A stretch of DNA of 12,094 nucleotides from Nitrospira sp. Its GTDB lineage: Bacteria; Nitrospirota; Nitrospiria; Nitrospirales; Nitrospiraceae. The notes under the pieces were generated by a model that saw only the letters and a program-made list of their open reading frames with translations, was not told where the DNA came from and ran no database searches. The stretch lies in assembly GCA_015904045.1 (NCBI GenBank), contig JABMDG010000046.1:18126-30219 (forward strand), read 5' to 3'. Positions 6,538 to 12,094 of this stretch are shown here, one piece after another. How positions within the stretch are numbered: position 1 is the stretch's first letter; each line of letters begins with the position of its first letter. The translations under genes were made by a program, and so were the position numbers.

Positions 6538-6555
6538 CCGCCGCTTGAGCGGCGG
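6538..6555. repeat. GC-rich hairpin in a divergent gap
   Basis: CCGCCGCT and AGCGGCGG are perfect inverted repeats around a TG centre (more realistically a 7-bp stem with a TTGA loop). The hairpin sits between the divergent starts at 6479 and 6597, where a terminator would not be expected. Read leftward it is followed by CTTGTTC, a poor T tract. It could be an operator, a remnant terminator or part of a dispersed repeat. Confidence 0.5.
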
Positions 6556-6596
6556 GTAAACGGTGCAGTATTCTCCCCCATAACAAGATCGCCCGA

Positions 6597-7091
6597 ATGG
6601 AATCAACCATGACTCCCGCACAAGCCGCCGCCGCACTGATCCAGACGATGCCACAGCCGATCACGCCGCCACAGCTTGAGGAGTACGGCATCGCTGTCTC
6701 TGAATCCGACGCGCATGCGATTTCACGGGAAATCTTGTCGTTGAATCTGTATTGGATCTTGGCCGCGATCGACGCGCATATCCCTGCAAAATATCGAGAG
6801 GCAATCAGCACGACGCTGCTGGAGACGATCAAATCAACCTGGTGGCAACCGGGGCGGCTTGGTGCCGGCAGTTGGGAAGGGTACCGGAGCGAATTGGACA
6901 CACGGCGCGCCGAATACGGACGATTAGTTGATCAGGAAGGCATGAGCCATATGGCGATCAGCGCTGAAGCCGCCTCGCGAATCGAAGACCAGGGTTTCGT
7001 CTCGCCAGACGACCGGCAGAAGCTGCTGGTGTTGTTGATCGACTATGCTCCGGCTGCGGAATACGGCCGACTGCTGGAAGACGTGGGATAA
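6597..7091 (+). CDS. Hypothetical protein, 164 residues
   Basis: I do not recognise this protein. It has no signal peptide or membrane segment, few cysteines and a mostly helical composition (AAAALIQT; ILSLNLYWILAAIDAHIPAKYREAI). Two near-identical motifs, AEYGRLVDQEG (105-115) and AEYGRLLEDVG (154-164), end its last two helical segments and suggest a small internal duplication. A WWQPGRLGAG stretch (82-91) might be a turn or binding loop. The ATG at 6597 has no clear ribosome site. An in-frame ATG four codons later (6609) is an equally good start and is preceded by a weak GGA. Codon usage and GC-rich third positions agree with its neighbours, supporting real coding. It stands alone, divergent from the outer-membrane protein gene. 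Confidence 0.65.
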   Translation: MESTMTPAQAAAALIQTMPQPITPPQLEEYGIAVSESDAHAISREILSLNLYWILAAIDAHIPAKYREAISTTLLETIKSTWWQPGRLGAGSWEGYRSELDTRRAEYGRLVDQEGMSHMAISAEAASRIEDQGFVSPDDRQKLLVLLIDYAPAAEYGRLLEDVG

Positions 7092-7143
7092 CAATCTCGC
7101 ATCTCGTGAAGCGTCGTGTGTATCTCGCCCGAAGTACAGAGTC

Positions 7144-7164
7144 TATGGCGTATGGCTTATGGCA
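7144..7164. repeat. Short tandem repeat TATGGCN x3
   Basis: Three adjacent 7-base units, TATGGCG, TATGGCT and TATGGCA, lie in the 174-base non-coding gap between the 164-residue protein gene and gpmA. I see no gene in this gap. The repeat could be a fragment of a dispersed intergenic repeat family, which one window cannot show. Confidence 0.6.
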
Positions 7165-7265
7165 CGAGACCGGAGGGTGCCTCGAAGTGGCCCCATCATC
7201 TTATCCAATCACGAGCTATACGCTCTTTCCCCGACGAAATCCGCTTCACGAACGACGACTCACGT

Positions 7266-7871
7266 CTACAGATACCGATGTGACAACACGTTCCCGCTGG
7301 CGTCGAGCTCATACAGTAGCGGCGCGCCGGTGGGGATGTTCAACTCCAGCACTTGCTCTCTCGTCAACTGTTCCAGCTGCATCACCAGCGCCCGCAGGCT
7401 GTTGCCATGGGCGGCAATGAGAATCGTCTCGCCTTTGAACAGATACGGCTTGATCTTGGATTCATAATAGGGCAATACCCGTTCGGCCGTGTCCTTTAAG
7501 CTCTCCCCGCCCGGCGGCCTCACGTCATAGCTGCGCCGCCAGACCTTCACCTGGGCCTCGCCGTATTTTTGGGCGGTTTCGGTCTTGTTCAGCCCCTGCA
7601 AATCTCCATACATCCGCTCGTTCAGCGCCTTGTCTTTTTCAATCGGAATGCCTGTTTGGCCCACAGTCTCCAACACCAGGCGCAAAGTCTCGTTGGCACG
7701 GCTCAACACAGAGGTGAACGCCCGGTCAAAGGTGAACCCTTTCAGTTTGACTCCTGCATCCTTTGCTTCTTGAATCCCGCGCGGGGAGAGCGGCACGTCC
7801 ACCCAGCCGGTGAAGCGGTTCTCCAAATTCCACTGCGATTCGCCGTGACGAAGCAAAATCAATCGAGCCAT
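7266..7871 (-). CDS. gpmA: 2,3-bisphosphoglycerate-dependent phosphoglycerate mutase
   Basis: The enzyme interconverts 3- and 2-phosphoglycerate in glycolysis and gluconeogenesis through a phosphohistidine. The 201-residue protein shows LLRHGES (6-12, with H9 the phosphorylated histidine), NRFTGWVDVPLS (18-29), NERMYGDLQG (84-93, E85 acid/base), PPGGESLKDT (119-128) and AAHGNSLRAL (153-162, H155). These are the diagnostic dPGM blocks and separate it from general phosphatases of the histidine-phosphatase superfamily. It is shorter than the E. coli enzyme (about 250) but matches the compact dPGM form of many bacteria, lacking part of the C-terminal region. GAGGGGAG a few bases upstream supports the start. 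A zinc-ribbon membrane protein gene ends 59 bases upstream on the same strand, so co-transcription is possible. Confidence 0.93.
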   Translation of the reverse strand: MARLILLRHGESQWNLENRFTGWVDVPLSPRGIQEAKDAGVKLKGFTFDRAFTSVLSRANETLRLVLETVGQTGIPIEKDKALNERMYGDLQGLNKTETAQKYGEAQVKVWRRSYDVRPPGGESLKDTAERVLPYYESKIKPYLFKGETILIAAHGNSLRALVMQLEQLTREQVLELNIPTGAPLLYELDASGNVLSHRYL

Positions 7872-7895
7872 CGCTTGCTCCCCTCAAGTCGAGAA

Positions 7896-7925
7896 CGATC
7901 CGCGCGCGTCAAGAAGACCGGATCG
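7896..7925. repeat. Inverted repeat between two leftward genes
   Basis: CGATCCG (7896-7902) and CGGATCG (7919-7925) are perfect 7-bp inverted repeats with a 16-base loop, in the 59-base gap before gpmA. The loop is long and no T run follows, so it is more likely a weak mRNA stem or operator than a terminator. Confidence 0.3.
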
Positions 7926-7930
7926 CGACA

Positions 7931-8677
7931 TCAAGAAATGACGCGACCGTCGCTCCAGGAAGCCAACAATTCCTGTTGGACTTCGGATTCCGCCATACTC
8001 ATCATCGCCGCCGATCTCTCCGGTTTCACCGGGCGCGTATCCGGATCTGGAGGGCCTTCCTGAATCATTTTGGCCAGCGTAACGAGGAAGATTAGGTAAA
8101 ACGCGACGCCGACCCAGATGACGTACGATTGCACGCCGCCCGATTCCTTGAGCGCAGTCTCCTGTTCAGCCGGATTCATCCTGCCGGTTTTTTGGATTTC
8201 TCCGATGTGCTCTCTGCAATGCCAGTAGTAGAGGTAGTTCGCCGTCGCGCCCGCCATGACGCTCCAGATGATGCCGGCGCTGAAATCCCCCGTCAGATAG
8301 GTAGAAATCATGGGGCCGACCGCGTAGACGAAGGCGTGGAGATACATCTTCCTGTAGAGAAACCACAGAAACGAAATAAACAAGAATGCCGGCCAGTTCC
8401 AGGACAGAGCAAATTTGGGGCGCCCGTTCGATGAAAACCTCTTGAACGTCACCAGATAGCGGTCGGCATTGGGGCCGATGAACTGGCGCCACAGGGTCTC
8501 ATCGTCATGAATCGGTGGGGGAACGGAACTTTCAGCTGGTTCCGCTGTATGGGCAGCAGCTGGACCATGGTTGGCGGTGTCGGCGGTGTCAGCGCCCGCG
8601 CCAAGTGCGGCGCCGCATTGATGGCAGAAGTTGGCATCCTCCGGACTCTGTTGATTACACCGGCTGCACGACTTCAT
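7931..8677 (-). CDS. Zinc-ribbon membrane protein, DUF2628-like
   Basis: The 248-residue protein starts with a zinc ribbon, C4-x2-C7-x10-C18-x2-C21, followed by an Ala/Pro/His-rich linker (24-57). The rest has hydrophobic segments at about 92-109, 112-129, 134-152 and 183-204, giving probably three or four membrane passes. The stretch FALSWNWPAFLFISFLWFLYRKMY is typical of DUF2628-type proteins, in which a 'W-N-W-xA-F' motif starts the membrane part. The ATG at 8675-8677 was chosen because it lets the zinc ribbon begin at residue 4, as is usual. An upstream ATG ten codons earlier lacks a ribosome site, and TATGAT 13 bases before the chosen ATG could be a -10. The function of the family is unknown. 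It precedes gpmA on the same strand and diverges from argD. Confidence 0.75.
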   Translation of the reverse strand: MKSCSRCNQQSPEDANFCHQCGAALGAGADTADTANHGPAAAHTAEPAESSVPPPIHDDETLWRQFIGPNADRYLVTFKRFSSNGRPKFALSWNWPAFLFISFLWFLYRKMYLHAFVYAVGPMISTYLTGDFSAGIIWSVMAGATANYLYYWHCREHIGEIQKTGRMNPAEQETALKESGGVQSYVIWVGVAFYLIFLVTLAKMIQEGPPDPDTRPVKPERSAAMMSMAESEVQQELLASWSDGRVIS

Positions 8678-8714
8678 CGTCCCGCAGCTTATCATACTCA
8701 GGGGCAAAGCAAAT

Positions 8715-8755
8715 GACCGATCTCATGAGCATGTCGGTCTCCGGTGAGCGACCGA
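8715..8755. repeat. Triple alternating GACCGA/TCGGTC repeat upstream of argD
   Basis: GACCGA occurs at 8715-8720, its inverse TCGGTC at 8734-8739 and GACCGA again at 8750-8755. The middle copy can pair with either neighbour (loops of 13 and 10 bases). A palindrome CTCATGAG (8722-8729) lies in the first loop. The element sits in the 178-base divergent gap and could be an operator or a pair of alternative RNA stems. Confidence 0.45.
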
Positions 8756-8855
8756 GGAATCCGGCTTGCCTTGCCCCCTCCCGCTCCTTCCGCTAGGTTG
8801 CTTTCACACCACCCCTGTGCTAATTTTCCTGCCTTTCCAATGCGGTACGTATGCC

Positions 8856-10073
8856 ATGCCCACTGAAGAATTACGAGAAGCCGCCGCCAAATACTTGATG
8901 CAGACCTATACCCGCCAGCCGATTTCGATCGTGCGGGGCCGGGGTTCGAAGGTCTACGATATGGAAGGTCGAGAATATCTCGACTTCGTTGGCGGCATCG
9001 CAGTCAATGTCCTGGGCCATGGGCATCCGGATCTGGTCCAGGCCATTCAACGCCAGGCTGCCCAGCTGATCCATACCTCGAATCTCTATTACACAGAGCC
9101 GCAAGTCCAATTGGCTAAAACCCTGGTCGAGCATTCCTTTGCCGACCGCGTTTTCTTCTGCAACAGCGGTGCGGAAGCCAATGAAGCCGCGATCAAACTG
9201 GCGCGCCGTTATGCGCACAACAAGTACGGCGCGGACCGGTTCGAGATCATTACCATGAAGAATTCGTTCCACGGCCGGACACTGGCGACGATCACTGCCA
9301 CCGGACAGGACAAGGTGCAGAAGGGCTTCGAGCCGCTGATGCCGGGCTTTGGCTATGCGTTCTTCAACGACTTCGCGACGATCGAAGCCTTGACCAATGA
9401 GCGGACCGCCGGAATCATGCTGGAGCCAGTGCAAGGCGAAGGCGGCGTCTACGTGGCCGACCGGGACTATCTCAAGCGGCTACGCGAGTTCTGCACGAAG
9501 AGAGACATTCTGCTTATCTTCGACGAAGTGCAGACCGGCATGGGCCGGACCGGTACGCTTTTCGCGTATGAACAGTTGGGCGTGACACCCGATATTATGA
9601 CGCTGGCCAAAGGGTTGGCCGGCGGGGTTCCCATCGGCGCTTGTTTGGCGAAAGAATCGGTGGCATCAGCCTTTATACCCGGAGTGCACGCCTCAACCTT
9701 TGGCGGCAATCCACTGGCCTGTGCCGCAGCGCTGGCGGTGTGCCGCGTGCTGCTCGAAGGATCGGTCTTGGACCAGGCCAAGCGGATGGGCGAGTATCTG
9801 GCCAAGAGCCTGGCCGATTGCAAAGACCGCTATCGAGTCGTACGCGAAGTGCGAGGCATCGGCCTGCTCCAGGGCATGGAGCTGACAATCGACGCCAAAG
9901 CCGTCGTGGCTGACTGTTTGGCGCGCGGAGTGCTCATCAACGCAGCCGGCGAGCACGTGCTGCGGTTCGTCCCGCCGCTTATTATCACCCAACAGGAGAT
10001 CGACAAACTCCTTGAGGCGCTGACAGCAAGTTTCACTCGACGTATGGGAGAAGCAAAGGACACCCCTCACTGA
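8856..10073 (+). CDS. argD: Acetylornithine aminotransferase ArgD
   Basis: ArgD is a PLP enzyme that converts N-acetylglutamate semialdehyde to N-acetylornithine using glutamate, the fourth step of arginine synthesis; many also serve lysine synthesis. The 405-residue protein matches E. coli ArgD in length. It shows FCNSGAEANEAAIKLAR (101-117), SFHGRT (137-142), FDEVQTGMGRTG (222-233, D223 contacting the PLP nitrogen), AKGLAGG (251-257, K252 the Schiff-base lysine) and STFGGNPLACAAALAV (280-295). The ATG at 8856 is used because the MPTEELREAA start fits the family. The frame runs back to 8766, but that stretch is Pro/Leu-rich and unlike the family. No good Shine-Dalgarno is visible. A weak promoter candidate, TTGCTT-17 bp-TAATTT, lies upstream of 8835. 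The stop overlaps the argF start by one base. Confidence 0.95.
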   Translation: MPTEELREAAAKYLMQTYTRQPISIVRGRGSKVYDMEGREYLDFVGGIAVNVLGHGHPDLVQAIQRQAAQLIHTSNLYYTEPQVQLAKTLVEHSFADRVFFCNSGAEANEAAIKLARRYAHNKYGADRFEIITMKNSFHGRTLATITATGQDKVQKGFEPLMPGFGYAFFNDFATIEALTNERTAGIMLEPVQGEGGVYVADRDYLKRLREFCTKRDILLIFDEVQTGMGRTGTLFAYEQLGVTPDIMTLAKGLAGGVPIGACLAKESVASAFIPGVHASTFGGNPLACAAALAVCRVLLEGSVLDQAKRMGEYLAKSLADCKDRYRVVREVRGIGLLQGMELTIDAKAVVADCLARGVLINAAGEHVLRFVPPLIITQQEIDKLLEALTASFTRRMGEAKDTPH

Positions 10074-11047
10074 TGGCACCCACGACCAGACAACCGCGCC
10101 GCACACCCGGCTACGCCGAGGATCTCTTGGACGTCGCCACGATGCCGCGCAAGCAGATCGACGACTTACTCCGCCTGGCTGCCTCCCTGAAGGCCAAACA
10201 ACAACGGGCCATGCCCCATCGGCTATTGTCGGGGAAAACGCTGGGGCTCCTCTTCCAAAAGCCCTCGACACGGACCAGAGTGTCCTTCGAAGCCGGCATG
10301 AACCAGCTGGGGGGCCATGCACTGGTGCTTCCCATGGGAGACATTCAACTCTCCCGTGGAGAAACTGTTGCGGATACAGCGCGCGTGCTCTCCCGCTATT
10401 TGGACGGGATCGTGATTCGAACCTACAACCACGCGGTCGTTGAAGAATGGGCAGCCGAGGCCGGCATGCCGGTGATCAACGGGCTGACGGACCACAGCCA
10501 TCCATGCCAAGCCCTGTCCGATCTGCTCACGATTCGAGAGAAGAAAAACCGGCTCAAGGGACTGACCCTAGCGTATGTCGGAGATGGGAATAATGTTGCC
10601 AATTCCCTCATCGAAGCTGGCGCCAAGATGGGCATGCGGGTCGTGGTGGGCTGCCCGGCTGGTTACCAACCCGATCAGCATGTGATCGACCGCGCCCGAA
10701 TCGAGGCGGAACGCACCTGCGGCGCGATCGAGATCGTGGAAAATCCCCAGGTCGCGGTGAAGGAAGCCGATGTTCTGTATACCGACGTGTGGATCAGCAT
10801 GGGCCGTGAACGGGAACAGGCCAGGCGGCTGAAGACTCTGGCTTCCTATCAGCTCAACGGACGCCTGCTTCAACGGGCAAAACCGGACGCCATTGTCATG
10901 CATTGTTTGCCGGCCCATCGCGGAGAGGAAATTACGGCGGACGTCCTCGACGGTCCTCAGTCGGTGGTGATCGATCAAGCGGAAAACCGGCTGCATATGC
11001 AAAAGGCGATTCTGGTGCAGTTGCTCGGCAAACTGAACAGCGCGTAG
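10073..11047 (+). CDS. argF: Ornithine carbamoyltransferase ArgF
   Basis: The enzyme transfers a carbamoyl group from carbamoyl phosphate to ornithine, making citrulline. The 324-residue protein carries the carbamoyl-phosphate site STRTR (65-69, in FQKPSTRTRVSFE), HPCQ (143-146), the ornithine-loop SMG (242-244 in DVWISMGRE) and HCLPAHRG (277-284, containing the catalytic Cys). These distinguish it from aspartate carbamoyltransferase and from the N-acetylornithine-specific enzyme as far as sequence reading allows. Placement between argD and argG supports the anabolic role. The ATG shares a base with the argD stop (TGATG), so translation is coupled. About 12 extra N-terminal residues (Arg/Pro-rich) precede the conserved part and may be real or reflect a later start. 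Confidence 0.95.
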   Translation: MAPTTRQPRRTPGYAEDLLDVATMPRKQIDDLLRLAASLKAKQQRAMPHRLLSGKTLGLLFQKPSTRTRVSFEAGMNQLGGHALVLPMGDIQLSRGETVADTARVLSRYLDGIVIRTYNHAVVEEWAAEAGMPVINGLTDHSHPCQALSDLLTIREKKNRLKGLTLAYVGDGNNVANSLIEAGAKMGMRVVVGCPAGYQPDQHVIDRARIEAERTCGAIEIVENPQVAVKEADVLYTDVWISMGREREQARRLKTLASYQLNGRLLQRAKPDAIVMHCLPAHRGEEITADVLDGPQSVVIDQAENRLHMQKAILVQLLGKLNSA

Positions 11048-11059
11048 GCGGGAACCGAC

Positions 11060-12094
11060 ATGAAACGCAAACCAATCAAAAAGATTGTCCTGGCCTATTC
11101 AGGCGGACTCGATACCTCCGTCATCTTGAAGTGGTTGCAAGAAACCTATGACGCCGAGGTCATCGCTTTCTGTGCGGATTTGGGCCAAGGCGAAGACCTG
11201 AAGGCCGTCAAAGCCAAAGCCCAGGCGCTGGGCGTCAAGAAGGTCTATATCGAAGATCTACGTGAAACCTTCGTGAAAGACTATGTGTTCCCGATGTTGC
11301 GCGGCAACGCCATGTACGAAGGCTGTTATCTGCTTGGCACGTCGATCGCGCGCCCCCTCATCGCGCGCCGGCAGGCCGAGATTGCCTTGAAAGAAGGAGC
11401 CGAGGCGGTGTCGCACGGCGCGACGGGCAAAGGCAACGACCAGGTGCGGTTCGAACTGACCTACACGGCGCTGGCGCCGGGTTTAACCATCATTGCGCCC
11501 TGGCGCGAGTGGACGATGAAATCTCGGCGCGAATTGATCGAGTACGCCGACCGGCACGGCATCCCGGTCACGGCGACGAAAGCCAAGCCCTACAGCATGG
11601 ACTTGAACCTGTTCCATATCAGCTACGAAGGCGGCATTCTGGAAGACCCCTGGGAATCTCCGCCGGACGAAATTTTCCAGATGACCGTTTCGCCGGAAAA
11701 GGCGCCGGACAAGCCGCTGGAAGTCGAAATTGACTACGAAGCGGGCAATCCCGTGGCCGTGGACGGCAAGAAGATGAGCCCGGCGACGTTGCTCGCTCAT
11801 CTCAACAAATTGGGCGGCGCGCACGGGATCGGCCGCGTCGATCTGGTCGAAAACCGCTACGTCGGCATGAAGTCGCGCGGCGTCTATGAGACGCCGGGCG
11901 GGACAATTCTCCACGTGGCCCACCGGGGAATCGAATCCTTGACGATGGACCGCGAAGTGCTCCACTTCCGGGACAGTTTGATGCCGAGGTACGCGGGCCT
12001 CGTCTACAACGGCTACTGGTTCAGCCCCGAACGCGAGATGGTGCAGGCCGCGATTGATGCCGCGCAGAAAGACGTGAGCGGCACGGCCCGCGTG
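11060..12094 (+). CDS. argG: Argininosuccinate synthase ArgG (C-terminus outside window)
   Basis: ArgG joins citrulline and aspartate with ATP to form argininosuccinate. The frame is open from the ATG at 11060 to the window end, 345 residues of a usual total near 400, so roughly 55 are missing. Visible motifs are the N-type PP-loop AYSGGLDTS (12-20), the [11 protein letters not shown] segment (93-103) and [15 protein letters not shown] (118-132), which binds ATP, citrulline and aspartate. No frameshift is seen. It follows argF by 12 bases with GGCGGGA as a modest ribosome site, so argD-argF-argG form one operon. argH is often next in such clusters but cannot be seen here. Confidence 0.96.
   Translation, partial: MKRKPIKKIVLAYSGGLDTSVILKWLQETYDAEVIAFCADLGQGEDLKAVKAKAQALGVKKVYIEDLRETFVKDYVFPMLRGNAMYEGCYLLGTSIARPLIARRQAEIALKEGAEAVSHGATGKGNDQVRFELTYTALAPGLTIIAPWREWTMKSRRELIEYADRHGIPVTATKAKPYSMDLNLFHISYEGGILEDPWESPPDEIFQMTVSPEKAPDKPLEVEIDYEAGNPVAVDGKKMSPATLLAHLNKLGGAHGIGRVDLVENRYVGMKSRGVYETPGGTILHVAHRGIESLTMDREVLHFRDSLMPRYAGLVYNGYWFSPEREMVQAAIDAAQKDVSGTARV

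Noticed and set aside
8871..9434. Leftward 187-codon frame
   Set aside because: Antisense shadow of argD; it exists because GC-rich codons leave the reverse frame open.
9693..10322. Leftward 209-codon frame across the argD/argF junction
   Set aside because: Antisense to two well-supported enzymes, with Arg/Pro/Ala-rich composition typical of shadow frames.
11483..11965. Leftward 160-codon frame
   Set aside because: Antisense shadow inside argG, with Arg/Phe/Val-rich translation and no known domain.
1..12094. CRISPR array, tRNA, rRNA, insertion sequence or prophage
   Set aside because: No regularly spaced repeats, cloverleaf sequence, transposase, integrase or terminal inverted repeats were found on reading either strand.

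Overview
The window looks like a chromosomal segment of a GC-rich Gram-negative bacterium. Its multihaem c-type cytochromes, a signal-peptide-bearing outer-membrane protein and an argD-argF-argG cluster remind me of Nitrospira or a close relative in the Nitrospirota. That placement is an inference from gene style and remembered resemblance, not from a marker gene. I see no phage, transposon, CRISPR array, tRNA or rRNA, and no stretch over 300 bases lacks a gene.

Left part (1-2239): two c-type cytochrome genes run leftward, a signal-peptide cytochrome cut by the window edge and a tetrahaem NapC/NirT-type membrane cytochrome. Diverging from them is a MerR-type regulator with a cobalamin-binding domain of the CarH/LitR photoreceptor class, in which every key B12 and photochemical residue I can place is present. 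The AT-rich gap between them holds two sigma70-like promoters facing apart. Each has a copy of the same 10-bp element in its -35/-10 spacer, and a third copy overlaps the cytochrome -10. This is the strongest candidate for something new: a B12- and light-responsive switch controlling a quinol-oxidising type of cytochrome.

Middle part (2240-7091): ttcA (tRNA 2-thiocytidine synthesis) diverges from a low-molecular-weight phosphotyrosine-phosphatase-like gene. Next comes a two-gene operon with a 4-base overlap, encoding a putative HExxH zinc peptidase and a D-Ala-D-Ala-ligase-like ATP-grasp enzyme of unknown substrate. An outer-membrane beta-barrel protein converges on it only 3 bases away. An unrecognised 164-residue protein follows.

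Right part (7266-12094): a zinc-ribbon/DUF2628-like membrane protein gene lies upstream of gpmA (phosphoglycerate mutase), both leftward. Diverging rightward is the arginine cluster argD-argF-argG, tightly packed, with argG cut by the window end. These three enzymes cover the late steps from N-acetylglutamate semialdehyde to argininosuccinate; argH may follow outside the window.

Several starts lack a clear Shine-Dalgarno sequence. For the CarH-like gene and ttcA, a -10 element lies so close to the start codon that the mRNAs are probably leaderless or nearly so.
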